64,000 nucleotides of DNA, taken from Saprospiraceae bacterium (GTDB taxonomy: Bacteria; Bacteroidota; Bacteroidia; Chitinophagales; Saprospiraceae). Shown here one piece after another: positions 21,486 through 35,400 of the stretch. The DNA lies in contig JADKBV010000011.1 of NCBI GenBank assembly GCA_016714895.1, forward strand, positions 744,001 to 808,000. The letters run 5' to 3'. Position 1 is the first letter of the stretch, and each line of letters opens with the position of its first letter. The translations under genes and the position numbers were made by a program. A model generated the notes under the pieces. It made no database searches. It saw only the letters and a program-made list of their open reading frames with translations, and was not told the DNA's origin.

Positions 21486-22514
21486 ATGTTAAAAAAGGTT
21501 TTAGTCACCGGAGGAACGGGTTATATTGGTAGTCACACCATCATTGATTTGTGGGAAAATGGTTTTGAACCCGTTTCTGTCGATAACGGATGTAATTCTG
21601 ATGTTTCGGTTTTACAACAAGTTGAAATGTTAACCGGAAAAAAAACCATTCACTACAATATTGATCTTATTAATAAATCGGATGCTGAAAAAATATTTAT
21701 TGATCATCCTGACATTCAGGGAATTATTCATTTTGCAGCCTTAAAAGCTGTGGGAGAATCCACTGAAATTCCGTTGGTATATTATCAGAATAACTTAATC
21801 AGTCTGATGAATATGCTGGAACTGGCTGCAACATATAACATAAAAGCTTTTGTGTTCAGTTCCTCCTGTACAGTTTACGGCGAAGGTCAGAAAAGCCCGA
21901 TAAATGAGGAGGCAGAACTGATTCCTGCAAGTTCTCCTTACGGAAGCACCAAACAATTCAGTGAACAAATTATAAAGGATTTTTGCCCTACCACTGACAT
22001 GAAGGCTGTGCTGCTGAGATATTTTAATCCTGCAGGAGCGCATCCATCTGGATTATTGGGAGAGTCACCCAAAAATATTGCATTAAATCTTGTGCCTGTG
22101 ATTACGGAAACAGCCATTGGAAAAAGAAAGGGCATGACCGTTTTTGGAAATGATTATGATACCAGAGATGGTACCTGCATCAGAGATTATATTCATGTTT
22201 GTGACCTTGCGCATGCACACACCCTTTCACTTGAATATATTCTGGAAAAACGTCAACATAGGCCCGTGGACGTTTTTAATCTTGGTATTGGTGAAGGCCT
22301 TACGGTTCTTGAAATTATAAAAGCTTTTGAAAAAATCAGCGGACAAAAGTTAAACTATGTTTTGGGTGACAGAAGACCGGGTGATATTAAAGCAATTTTT
22401 GCTGATATTACAAAAGCGAAAACAGTTCTGGGTTGGAAACCCGCTTTTATGGTCGAAGAAATCATGAAAACTGCCTGGATTTGGGAACAAAACCGAAGTC
22501 AGGTATCCTTATAA
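21486..22514 (+). CDS. galE: UDP-glucose 4-epimerase
   Basis: Interconverts UDP-glucose and UDP-galactose with bound NAD, feeding galactose use and surface polysaccharide synthesis. 342 residues, typical of GalE. N-terminal Rossmann motif GGTGYIGSH at 9-17; catalytic SSSCTVYG (about 125-132) and YGSTK with Y152 and K156; RYFNPAGAHPSG; substrate region VFGNDYDTRDGTCIRDYIHV; and DRRPGD near the C-terminus. The ATG start at 21486 follows an A-rich stretch. Its stop codon (22512-22514) directly abuts the stop of the convergent cdd gene, so the coding regions overlap by 6 nt. The leader has ATAAGC/GCTTAT (21446-21462) as a small hairpin. Confidence 0.95.
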   Translation: MLKKVLVTGGTGYIGSHTIIDLWENGFEPVSVDNGCNSDVSVLQQVEMLTGKKTIHYNIDLINKSDAEKIFIDHPDIQGIIHFAALKAVGESTEIPLVYYQNNLISLMNMLELAATYNIKAFVFSSSCTVYGEGQKSPINEEAELIPASSPYGSTKQFSEQIIKDFCPTTDMKAVLLRYFNPAGAHPSGLLGESPKNIALNLVPVITETAIGKRKGMTVFGNDYDTRDGTCIRDYIHVCDLAHAHTLSLEYILEKRQHRPVDVFNLGIGEGLTVLEIIKAFEKISGQKLNYVLGDRRPGDIKAIFADITKAKTVLGWKPAFMVEEIMKTAWIWEQNRSQVSL

Positions 22515-22991
22515 AAAACTTGAATCAAAAGTAAGTGGTAAAATATCTTTGACTGTCCTCAATTCATAAATTTCAGAAGCATCAGACTTAAGGAATATCC
22601 TGATATCCTGTTTGTATCTTTGTTCAAATTCAGCTATTACCTGACGACATGCACCACATGGAGAAACGGGTGTGGTAATCGGTTTTTTTTCATTCCTGAT
22701 TACAATAGCCAATGTAACAGGTTTTAAATGAGGGGCTTGTGCAGCTGCATTGTATAAGGCAACCCTTTCACCGCACATACATAACGGATAACTGGCATTT
22801 TCCTGATTACATCCCGGATACATTGAGTCATCTTCCATTCTCACCGCAGCACCTACACGAAACTGGGAGTAAGGCGCATAAGCTACATCCAGTTGTTTGA
22901 TTGCATATTCCAATAATTCTTTGTCTTTGGAGTCCAGCGAATGTTCATCTTTATGTACTCTGATGCTGGCTTTGATTTTAATAATATCCAT
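22509..22991 (-). CDS. cdd: Cytidine deaminase
   Basis: Zn-dependent deamination of cytidine and deoxycytidine to uridine nucleosides in pyrimidine salvage. The frame is open for 34 more codons upstream, but those encode hydrophobic, AT-driven sequence; ATG 22991 (MDIIKIKASI) gives 160 residues, the size of homotetrameric bacterial Cdd. Motifs: YSQFRVGAAV substrate loop, GCNQENASY, the zinc/catalytic CGERVAL with C73 and E75, and PCGACRQVI with C112 and C115. The usual CAERxA is CGERVA here, a minor change. It ends tail to tail with galE. Confidence 0.93.
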   Translation of the reverse strand: MDIIKIKASIRVHKDEHSLDSKDKELLEYAIKQLDVAYAPYSQFRVGAAVRMEDDSMYPGCNQENASYPLCMCGERVALYNAAAQAPHLKPVTLAIVIRNEKKPITTPVSPCGACRQVIAEFEQRYKQDIRIFLKSDASEIYELRTVKDILPLTFDSSFL

Positions 22992-23185
22992 ATATATTTT
23001 AGTTTTATGTATATGTAATGATAAGAATATGATGTTTAAAATGTATCCTTCGACATCATGGATTACAACATATATCAGGAAAAATCGTACCAATTTTTTT
23101 TAAATGATGTTGTAGAAAAAATATTGGCCGGCCCATAAAGTTTAAAATTATTGATAAAAATGTTTTGGTATTGGAAAAAACTGCT

Positions 23186-23193
23186 TACTTTTG
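23186..23193 (+). promoter_or_regulatory. Bacteroidota-type promoter (TTG, 18 nt, TACTTTTG) for second giant gene
   Basis: TACTTTTG matches TAnnTTTG. A TTG at 23165-23167 lies 18 nt upstream, close to the usual 19-20 nt. Transcription from here would give a leader of about 270 nt before ATG 23468. Confidence 0.55.
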
Positions 23194-23287
23194 ACATATT
23201 AAATAAAAATGTAATATATAAATGGTCTTATTTTCAATAATTCATCGTTAGGTACAAGGTAATTAAAGTAGTCATTCACGTTTTTCC

Positions 23288-23345
23288 ACACCAATTTTGT
23301 ATGGAAACATCTACATTCGATAGGTGTTTCAGGACAAATTGGTGT
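23288..23345 (+). other. Long hairpin in 5' leader of second giant gene
   Basis: ACACCAATTTTGT (23288-23300) pairs with ACAAATTGGTGT (23334-23345) with one bulged T. Inside, AAACA pairs with TGTTT, then CTA with TAG, around loop cattcga. This gives an almost continuous hairpin with about 20 paired positions, 122 nt before the start codon and without a T-run after it, so it is not a simple terminator. The remaining leader (22992-23467) shows no gene. Confidence 0.5.
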
Positions 23346-23467
23346 CATAGTGGTTAGTAGTGCCATAAAATCCCGCTTGGCCTGTTTATTTTAATACCTA
23401 TATTAACAGTGTATGATGTGATAAAACCGTACAGGTTTACATTTTTTTGTATACTAATAATATAATA

Positions 23468-26400
23468 ATGCCCCAACAAAATCAAAGATATCAAAATATC
23501 TTTCAACAGTGTGTACTGTCTGTACATGCTGTAAAATATTTTGTTGTATTATTTTTTTTATGTTTTTTTGAAGGTTCCGTTTTTCCGCACAAAGGTTCAG
23601 TTGCGCCGGGGCCGACTCCGCCATTTATAGTGACCCGAACCTATACGGTCGCCGGTTCTTATTCATTTACTGTCCCCAAAGGAGTTACCTCAATGACTAT
23701 TGAAGCCTGGGGTGGTGGTGGTAGAGGAGGTTCCAAAACTACAGGGGCTGACGGAGCCGCAGGAGGAGGTGGTGGTGCATATTCCAGAGAAGATATATCG
23801 GTTGTTTCTGGTGAATCTTTCAACCTAGAAGTTGGTGCAGGAAGTAGTTCTAATTCTGCTCACGGTGGAGATTCCTGGGTTTCTACAGGTACTTTTGCAG
23901 AAGCATTTCTTTTGGCTAAAGGCGGAAAAACGGTACCCTCAAACGGTAATACAGGCGGAGAAGGTGGTTTGGCATCTGAAGGTATAGGAGCCATAAGATA
24001 TTCCGGAGGAAGAGGTTCCAATACGGTAAATTTTACAACTTCGGGAGGAGGAGGTTCTTCAGGAGGATATACTTCACATGGTTCAGATGGTAATCTGAAT
24101 ATAGGTGGAACAGCTCCATTAGGAGGTGGAAATGGTGGAAATGGAAGAACAAGTCCCGGTAGCGGAGCTGCCGGACAATTACCCGGTGGTGGTGGTGGTG
24201 GTGCGGTGAGAAGCACTTCAGGTAGCCCGAGCGGCGGTAATGGAGGACGAGGTCAGATCATCATCACATATACCTTTGCCGTAGAAGCCGGGGATGACCA
24301 AACTCAATGTCACAATGCTTTTTTTCAAGTTTCAACTACAATACCACCAACAGGGTTCACTACCCAATGGTCAGTAATCAGCGGCAATGCTTTTATTTTT
24401 TCTCCGGCTGAAAAATCTACATCTGTTCATGTTCCGGCAGGATCTTCAGCTACCTTGAGAATGACTGTCTCTGATGGAATTACTATGGGAACAGATGATG
24501 TAATATTGGTAAATACTACATCATGTATTCCGGTTTGTCAATCAGCATTTAATATTAATGGAGATCTTGAATCTGAAGGTACCGCCAATTTGTTTCCTCT
24601 TTCTTTTAACGGTACGCAGGCTAATCTGATCGATCAAAATTCCACACCATTGGGTTGGTCGGAATATTATCAAAACAATACACCAAGTACATCTTCATTT
24701 ACAGGTGCTTATTATCTCAACGGGACAGCTCATTCCGGAACAAAAAGTATATATCTCGCAGGTAACGGTTTTGGTGTGGCCGGATGGGAAAGTTCAGAAA
24801 ATCTGATTTGTGGTAAAACTTACAGGATTTCATTTCGGGCGGCAGCCTATACCAATGCGGCGATTCAGGCTAATACACCTTTTGTAATGGCTTTTGAAGC
24901 TACAGGCAACTTACTCAATCCATATCAAGTCGTTCATAATATTATTGCTCCGGCGAGTCAGTCGTGGGCATTATTAAATTGGCAGCGTTATAGTTTTGAA
25001 GTTACCATCCCTGCTTCTATGTATACCGATGGTAAAGTTGTTTTAATCGCCCAAAGCAATACAAACGGAATTGTTTTGGATGACTTATGTTTTGAAGAAG
25101 TGTCATCCGGAGCCGATGCATCAGCAGGTGAAGATATTTTTAATTGTGAAAATCAATTTGACCTTTCTGCAAATATTCCTGATGCCCAACATGAAGGAAC
25201 GTGGACCGTAACATCAGGTAGTGCATCGATTGATAATCCGGATTCGCCCCAGACGACCGCTCAGATAACAAGCGGGGACGTAGCAAAACTCAGTTGGACC
25301 GTCAACAATACCAATCAACAAAATACAATAACGTTGATCGATCCTGAAAAAGAAGGAGGCTTTGAACTGGGTAATTCCTTCGGAGCCAACGGCTGGACGG
25401 TAATCAACCAATTTTACAATCGATGGGCAGTGGGTTCCAATACGGCACCAACCTCAGGTGAAGCTTGTGCTTATATATCTCTTTTTGGTGGTAATGCAGG
25501 TTATTATAATTGGGTGGACCAAACAGTACATTTTTACAGGGATGTAATTATTCACCCTGAAGCTGAAGATATTATGCTCAGTTTCAAATGGAAAGGGGTA
25601 GGAGAAAGCGGTCATGACAGACTTTTGGTATATACGGCACCGGTTGGGTTTTCTCCTTCGGGCGGTTCTCCGTCTTCGCCATCTACCAATATGTCAGGAG
25701 CAACACTTGTTAGTAATATCAATCTGCATTCTTCTAATAATTTTCAGACAGCTATGATTTCATTGCCTGATCAATTAAAAGGCACTTCAATCCGATTGAT
25801 TTTTACCTGGCAAAATGATGATTCAGGCGGGGCACAACCACCTGCTGTTATTGATGAAATTTCATTGACACATAAAGTACCTTTTTGTTCTGATTCTGAC
25901 GAAGTTGTTATTTCTTATAATCCCAGTTCTTTCTCCATAACAAATGATACTATTTGCGTTGGCGATACAGCAACTTTAGTAGCCTCAGGTTGTAATAACG
26001 GAAATATTACATGGTCAAACGGATCTACCGGTGCTCAGGCATCATTTTTTCCTGTCACGACAACAACGTATACCGCTACCTGTACTCCTTTAACACCATC
26101 CAATATTTTATTGAATCCTGGTTTTGAATCAACCACCAACCTGCAATTTTGGTCAACTACTGGTCCGGGCGCCTCGATAACCACTCAAAGCACAAATGTA
26201 CATGAAGGCTCAAGAGCTGCAGTCATCAACGGGTCCTCAGGATTTACTTCCATTTCGCAGCCCGTTGACGTACTACCCGGGGATCGGTATATCCTTAAAG
26301 TCCGGGCAAAAACTACAAACACCAATAAAAATCCTAAAATTACCTACCAACTTTATACGCCCGGATGGGCACAGCTTGTTTTCCCGGAAACGGTAAAAAA

Positions 26401-29400
26401 AGTCACTTCCCATCAATATGAGGAATACGTTATGGAATTTATCATTCCACCGGATGCCGGTCATTTGTTGATATCTGCAGAAACTGAAGGTGGTATATTG
26501 TACACAGATCAATGGTCTTTACACCGATACACAGAGTGTGTGGCTGTTGATGCCGGAGTTGTGGTGGTTCAGCCATTACCTGTATTACCAATCGTTAATT
26601 CTGTCACCCAGCCAACTTGTTATGTTCCGTCAGGTACCATAGTTTTAACAGGATTGCCGGAAAATGGAAATTGGGTGATTACACAATACCCGGGAGAATT
26701 GTTATATGCAGGCAGCGGAAATACATATACAATACAAGGATTATTACCAAACAGCACATATCATTTTTATATTACCAATGACAATGGTTGTACATCAGCC
26801 AATTTTGTGGAAGTGACGATTTTGCCCATTCCATCAGATCCGGTTTTGAGTGGAAATACTTCCGCTTGTGTGGGTTCACAAACTAATGTTTTTCCGGCAG
26901 CAGACGGTTTATGGTCTTCAGGAAATGTTTCTATTGTTACCATTACCAATGATGGTCTGATCAGTGGTATTTCGCCGGGAAATGTTTTGTTAACCTATAC
27001 CAGATCATCAGATGGTTGTGATCAAACCATGAGTTTTGATGTTTTTTCAAATCCGGCAATCCCTTTTATAGGTCCGGTCATTCATCCGACATGCTCCCAA
27101 CCTACCGGAAGTGTGACGTTACAGAATCTGCCGGATTCAGCCAATTGGACTATAACCCGCTTTCCTGATGGTTTTACCTATTCAGGAACGGGAACTACAT
27201 ATACAGCTACGGGCTTGTCACCAAACGGAAATTACACATTTGTAGTTCAGGATTTCAGAGGTTGTTCTTCTGCTCTTTCTGCAAATGTTTTTATTAATCC
27301 AATTCCCGCAAATCCTGTATTGAGTGGTGACAATTTTGTATGTCACGGAACAACTGCACAGGTAATGCCAAATCAAAATGGTACCTGGTCAAGTGGTGAC
27401 AACCAAATTGCTACCGTTTCCAATACCGGATTGGTGACCGGACTAAACCCCGGAAATGTTTTGTTGACTTACACCAGAACAACAGACGGTTGTAGTTCTT
27501 CAATGAGTTTTTCCGTTTACCAAAATCCTCAACCTCCGATGGTCACATCTGTGGTACATCCGACCTGTATCATTCCTACCGGAACGGCCCAATTGACGGG
27601 TTTGCCACTATTGTCACCTTGGGAATTGGAAGTTTTACCCGGAGGACAAACTTTAACAGGCTCTGCAACGGAATTTTCTGTTTCAGGTTTAACGCCGGCG
27701 ACTGATTTTACATTTTTAGTGACAGATTCAAATGGTTGTGTTTCATCATTGTCTTTACCGGTTTCCATTTTACCTATTCCTGCTGACCCGGTATTGAGCG
27801 GAGATTCGGTAGCTTGTGTCGGTACAACAGCTCAGGTATTACCTTCTTCAGGTGGCACATGGTCGTCAGCAAATAACTCGATCGCAAATGTCAATAACGG
27901 AGGAATCATCAATACATCAGGTGCCGGTACTGTCGTCCTGACATATATCAGAAATTCAGATGGTTGTCAAAGTACCAAATCATTTGAAGTGTACTCAAAT
28001 CCGCTGACCCCGGTTATTGGTGTTATAACACAACCCACCTGTATTATACCTACCGGAAGTGTTGAATTAAGTGGCTTACCGCCAATAGGAACGTGGACAG
28101 TTACATCGTCTCCTTTAGGTTATACCTACGTTGGAACCGGTACTGAATATACGGTTTCCCTGTTAGACACATCAACGACCTTCACCTTTACAGTGACTGA
28201 TCAAAATCAATGTATCTCTTCAGTTTCAGCAAATGTTGTAATTCAGGCAATACCAACTGACCCTGTTCTAAGCGGGGATTCTTTAATTTGTGTTGGGTCT
28301 GATGCGGCATTTTTTCCTTCGAATAACGGTAATTGGGTCAGTTTGAATCCTTCCGTAGCTTCTATAACTACCAATGGGGTGGCTACAGCTATAACAAGTG
28401 GAATGGCGACTTTTAATTTTACCCGGGATGGTGATGGTTGTAGTCAACAGATAAATGTTCCGGTTTATGATATTCCGTCATTTCCCATAGTGGAGACAAT
28501 ATCACAACCAACCTGTATTATTCCTACCGGAAGTGTTGTTTTGGGTGGACTGCCGGGTTTTGGTACTTGGAAAATTAACGTTCTACCCGGTAATGTTCAA
28601 ATTAATGGTTCCGGAATACAATATAATATTCAAAATTTGGTGCCTGACAGCATATACCATTTTTCAATAACTGATTTCAGAGGTTGTACATCAGATATTT
28701 CCTCAGAGGCTGTTATCCTCGACATACCCGAAAATCCGATAATTACAGGTGACAGCTTTGTTTGTATTAACGCAACGACACAAATGTTGCCCTCTTCTGA
28801 TGGTATTTGGGTAAGTAACAACCCATCTGTAGTAACCATTGACAATACAGGACTTGTTGAAGGACTCACTGCCAGTGATGTTGTGTTGACATTCACAAGG
28901 ACAGCTGATGGTTGTAGCAGTGATTTATTATTTACAGTGAGACCATTGCCTGTAGCGCCGGGTGTTGGAACGATTACCCAACCTACTTGTTTGGTACCAA
29001 CCGGAAGCGTCGAACTGATCGGGCTTCCATCAGATGGTGATTGGATTATCAGTCGTAATCCGGGAGATACTTTGTATATGAATTCCGGAATATCTACTAT
29101 GGTTACAGGATTGCCTCCGGGAAATACATATACCTTTTCAGTTGTAAATCAATACAATTGTTTGTCTGTGCCTTCAGCAAATGCTGCAATTCTTTCTATT
29201 CCGGAAGACCCTGTACTCGCAGGAAATGCAGAAATTTGTGAAGGTTTGCAAACTCAGGTTTTTCCAAATAGCGGAGGTAACTGGGCCAGTGCAAATCCAT
29301 TAATAGCCACGATTACCGATGAGGGAATTGTCCAGGCAACCGGTGAAGGAACCGTTCAATTGTCTTTTTCACGTAATTCGGATGGCTGTGCGTCGGTATT

Positions 29401-32400
29401 AACCTTTACAGTCCACCCGTCGCCGGCGACCCAATTGATCGCACCTGAAGTTTGTCAGGATAGCACTTTAATCATTTACAATACACCACAAACGGGATTA
29501 CCTGCTTATATTTACGAATGGAGCGGTCCCAATGGATTCAGCGCAACAACCCAACATGTGATGCGTGAAGGTTCGTTTTTGTCTATGTCAGGTTTGTATT
29601 ATGTTACGATAACAGATGCAAGGGGTTGTATCGGCATAGACAGCATTTCAGGGGTCGTTAATCCAAAACCATTGTTTTCTGTGACCATTACGGATGTATC
29701 AACTTTTAATGGAAATAACGGTGCCATCAATCTGACAACCACCGGCGGTACACCTCCATATTTATATCTTTGGTCAAATACAGCTACTACAGAAGATATT
29801 TCGGGATTGCCCAACGGGTTATATTCCGTTACTGTTACAGATTCAAAATCATGCAGAATAATCAATCAACCCGAATTTTCTGTAGGCCACCCTTCGGATT
29901 GTTCAGGTTTCAGAACACAAACCCAAGGTGGCTGGGGTACAGGTGCTTCCGGCAACAACCCGGGGGCTTACCGGGATGCAAATTTTGCTGCGGCATTTCC
30001 AAATGGATTGGAAATCGGATGTAACAATAAAATCAGGTTGACATCTTCAGCTGCGGTAGAAGATTATTTACCTTGCGGAGGAAGTGCTTCTTTACTCCCT
30101 CCCGGCCTTATGGTGAACCCTTCCTGTATCAATAATGTATTTACAGGTCAATTGATTGCATTGACTTTAAGTGCCACTTTTGATTTATACGATCCAAATT
30201 TTGGTTCTTCCGATGAAAATCTGATTAATCTCAGAATTGCTTCGGGACCTCTTTACAGATTGACGGTGGGACAATTGCTTGACGAAGCAAATAATCTGAT
30301 TGGAGGCTGTGGTTCATCTTTTACAATCAGTCAACTGGTTACCGCTTTAACTTTTGTTAATGAAAATTATGTTGACGGAAAAGTTACGGGAAACTATGTT
30401 CGTTGTTGTAATCTTAATGTGTCTACGACCGGTGGAACCATTTGTTCTGGAAACGCTCTTAGTATCTCAGTTTTAGGTACAAACGGCATTGCTCCATTTA
30501 CCTACACCTGGAGCGATGGGTTAGGAACAGGTGCAACAAAAATCGTAACACCTTCTGCTACAACTACATATACCGTTACGGTCACAGATGACCTTGGGTG
30601 TACCAAAACAGCAACGGTTACAGTCAATGTAAACCCAAGCCCGGTTGTTACGATCAATGCCCCGGCAGTTTGTTCTGGTACTACTTTAGTGGTAACTCCT
30701 TTCATAAATAATGGTACTCCGGCATTTACGTACAACTGGAGGGGTCCGGGGACTTTTACTTCCACGGCATCTGTAGTTTCAAGGAGTAATTCTACAACAA
30801 CAATGTCTGGTTTGTATACCGTAACAGTCACGGATTCACGTGGTTGTAGCGCTACGGCTTCAGGTACAGCAACAGTCAATCCACTACCAACAACTCCATT
30901 GATAGGAACTGTAACCCAACCTTTATGTGTACCTTCCACAGGAAGTGTCATTTTGAACGGCCTCCCTTCCACAGGGACATGGACGATCACCCGGTCTCCT
31001 TCCGGCGCTACATATACAGGTAGTGGAACATCATTTACAGTTACAGGCCTTCCTCATTCTACTTCGTACAGATTTAGAGTGATCAATCAAAATAATTGTT
31101 CATCTTCCTTGTCTGCCATAGCTGCCATAGGTAATATACCTCCTGATCCACCTATCGGAGGAATAACAGAAACCTGTATTGGTAACACAACATATGTTGA
31201 CCCGGGATCAGACGGCGTATGGACAAGTAGTAATCCAAGTGTTGCTTCAGTGAACAATGCAGGAGTCGTGACAGCTTTAAATCCCGGTACAACAACATTA
31301 TCGTATACAAAAACGACGGACGGTTGTGATAATTCGATGTTGTATACCGTGTATGCCAAACCTATCGCACCCGTTATTGAAAATGTTATACAACCAACAT
31401 GTTATTTACCAACAGGAAGTATTGAGCTTTCCGGTCTTCCGGATATCGGATTCTGGACTATATTGCGATATCCTAATGCTATACCTTATCAGGGAAGCGG
31501 GACCAATATGGTTATTAATGGTTTGCCTATAGAATCTTCATACACTTTCACCGTGATAAACGGTGACTATTGTACTTCAAATGTATCCGCTAATGCTATC
31601 ATCAATGGAATGCCTGTAAATCCCGTATTATCAGGACCACCATCCATATGCACCGGCGCAACAACCAATTTCCTGCCAAATTCAGGAGGAACATGGACAA
31701 GCAGTAATCCATTGGTAGCTACTATAAATAATTCGGGTCAAGTGACCGCTTTAGCTCCCGGAACGGCAACATTCACTTTTGTAAGATTATCTGATGGATG
31801 CCGGAATTCTATCACCTTGATCGTATTTCCCAATCCTGATACGCCTCTTTTAGGTGGCGTGACTCATCCTACATGTATTTCACCAACAGGTCAGATAGAA
31901 TTAAATGGTTTACCACCTTCGGGCAACTGGACCTTGACAATTTTACCGGAAAATACTCAGATTACCGGCACAGGCTCTGTTTATACAGTTGCCGGACTTG
32001 CACCGGGTGGTACGTATTCTTTTTTGGTAAACAATGATTTTTTGTGTGCCTCTCCTGTTTCTGCCCAAGGAATAATTAATCCTGTTCCTGCAGATCCTGT
32101 ATTGAGTGGTGACGATGAAATTTGTTTCGGCGAAAGTACTCAGGTATATCCGGATCAATCCGGAACATGGACTTCTTCCAACCTTACAATTGCAACCATT
32201 AATAACGCGGGTTCTGTTTTCGGTGTTGGATTAGGATTAGTAAGCTTGACATACATCCGTAATTCAGATGGATGCCGTGCATCAAAACCATTTCAGGTCA
32301 GGTCGGTTCCTAACGTTCCTTTTATCGGTACAACCACAAAGCCTACCTGTTTACAACCTTTTGGAAGTGTTCTTTTGAGTAATCTTCCTCCTTCAGGCAA

Positions 32401-35400
32401 TTGGAAGCTCACCATTCATCCGGATGGAGATACTATAATTGGCTCGGGGTTATCTTATTTGTGGACGGGATTGATGCCTGATGGTATCTATCAGTTTTCT
32501 GTATCCAGTCAGTTTCAGTGTAGTTCAGGGGTGTCTGCAAATGCTATTATTGAAAGTGTACCTTCCGATCCTGTATTATCCGGTCAAACAGAGGTTTGTG
32601 CAGGGAGTTTAACAACGGTTTTACCATCTTCCAATGGTGTTTGGCTCAGTTCAGACCCCGGAATAGCATTGGTTGATTCAGCCGGCGTTGTGACAGGTAT
32701 TTCCGGTGGTGACGTTGTATTGACGTATACCCGGACATCAGATGGATGTGACAGTTCAATGATACTTACCGTACATGAAAATCCCTTACCACCACTGGTT
32801 GCCACGGTTACCCAGCCCACTTGTCTCGTACCTACAGGTAGTGTTTTATTACAAGGTCTTCCTGAATTTGGCCCATGGTCACTTGTCAGAATTCCGGGTA
32901 ATCTGGTGTATCAGGGTTCCGGACCGGATGTATTGATTCAAAATCTTCCGGCTTCTGCCACCTATACTTTTAGGGTATTTGATGCTAATAATTGTTCCTC
33001 TGAACAAAGTATAGACGTAGTAGTTTCAGACATTCCTGAAGATCCGGTTTTATCAGGTGATGATGAGGTTTGTATGGGCTCATCAGCATCAGTATTTCCA
33101 TCTTCCGGAGGCACCTGGTCTTCAGGTAATGCTGCTATTGCCACTATCAATGCCTCAGGGATTATTCAGGGAATCGCCCCGGGGATTACTGTTCTCACTT
33201 ATGTCAGAAATTCAGATGGCTGTGACGCCCAAAAAATATTTACAGTCAATACAAATCCGCCGGCACCGTTTTTGGGGATAGTGATACAACCTACATGTAT
33301 CGAACCAACCGGAAGTGTGCTCCTGAGCAACCTTCCCCGGCAAGGGACTTGGGTTTTGACCATTCAACCGGGTGGAAACCTTATTTCGGGTAGCGGAACA
33401 TCTTATCTGGTGACCGGTCTTTTACCGGATACTCACTATACATTTACGATTAACAGCGATACAGATTGTTCGTCTGAGGTATCAGGAAACCTATATATTC
33501 AACCGGTTCCCTCCAATCCTGTAATAACAGGCGGCTCTTTGGTATGTCTTTATACTGAATTACCATTATCACCGGCAACGGGCGGAAGTTGGGTTAGTTC
33601 CAATCCATCGGTTGCATCTGTCACCAATCAAGGGTTAGTCACCGGATTGGCTGTTGGAATGGTAAATATGACTTATACACGTTCATCAGACGGATGTACT
33701 ACTACCGTTCCTGTCGAAGTAAAAGATTTGCCTCAGATACCGTCTTTAGTACAGGTTGTCCAACCTACCTGTTACGAACCAACAGGTAGTGTCGTGTTAG
33801 GAAATATGCCTTCAACCGGGAATTGGACACTTGTCAGAATGCCCGGAAATGTTCAAATTACAGGGACTGGTTCGTCTGTTTCAGTTTACAATCTTCCGAT
33901 TGATCAGTGGTACAATTTTAATGTTGTAGATATAAATGGTTGCGGAGCTGTTCATTCCTTACCTGTTTTTATCGATTCAATTCCACAAAGTCCCGTTCTG
34001 AGCGGAGATAATACAATTTGTTTTGGCGAAACTTCTCAACTTTCCCCGACTTCCGGAGGAATCTGGGAAAGCAGTGAACCTCAATTTATAAATATTGACA
34101 ACAATGGTTTGGTTACGTCGTTGATGGCAGGTTCTGCTGTATTGACCTATACCAGATTATCAGACGGTTGTAGTAATACCATGAACTTTTTTGTTGATCC
34201 GAATCCTGTAGCAAATATTGTAGGACAACCGGTTTTTTGTAGCGGTAGTTTCGGTGTTTTGGAAGCAACAGGTGGTGTCATTTATGTATGGAATACAGGG
34301 GCAACATCACCTACGTTGTTTGTAAATAATTCCGGATTTTATGCAGTCACGGTTACCAATAGTTTCGGATGTAAGGATAGCACTCAGATATCAACTACTA
34401 TCAGTGGTGGTTTGATTGCCGAAATACATTATCAGGGTTCAGTGTGTATTGAACCTCAAAAACAAATATCAGCGTTGGCTTTTGGAGGTTTGCCACCTTA
34501 CAGTTACCAATGGTCCGGTCCTGAAGGAATGACATGGAATACAGATACCATATCAGTAAGTGAAAATGGAAATTACTTTTTAACGATAACAGATGCTGCT
34601 GGTTGTACGGCAGTAACGCAAGGATTTATCTATCAGGCTTACGAACCTTTAATCGTCTCCCTGAATACGCAGATTTGTGAAGGCAGATCAGTACAATTGC
34701 AAGTAAATAGTCCTACAGCTATAGCTTACCAATGGGATAATAATGCTAATTTTGTAAATACAGCCGGAGTTACGGTATTCCCAAGTTTTCCTTCAACTCT
34801 TTATCAGGTGACAGTTACCGATGACCTTGGGTGTACTGCTGTGCCTCAAATAGAAATTTCAGTATTGGAAAAACCTGAAACTGAATTGTCAGGTCCGTCA
34901 TATATTTGCGTTGGGGACACTACCCGGTTTTTATCCGAAGGTTCAGGACAATGGTTTAGTATTAATCCAAATATAGCAACCATAAATAATAACGGGGTTG
35001 TTACAGGCATTTCCGGCGGAGAGGCCAGATTTATTTTTATTTCAAACAGCAATAATTGTGCATCAGATACTTCTGTATGGATTACTGTTCATGATTTGCC
35101 TGTTGCCACCCTTTTCGGGCCTTCAACAATTTGTGAAACGAATTATTCTCAGGCACTTCCTGATTCAGGAGGAACCTGGGTGAGTTTAAATCCTTCTGTT
35201 GCTTCAATAAATAATGTTGGTCAGATATTGGGTTTGAGTTCAGGAACAGCAAGTTTCATTTTTACAAGTAATACCACCGGTTGTTCTTCAGAAGTAACTG
35301 AGGATCTCACGGTTACCGGAAGTATGATCTTAACGGTCTCAGGTCAGGAACAAACATGTATCGGTTCCAATGTCATTTTAACTCCGAATGTTCAGGGTGG

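Noticed and set aside
22509..23093. 194-codon version of cytidine deaminase
   Set aside because: The extra 34 codons are AT-driven and absent from the family; ATG 22991 gives the normal length.
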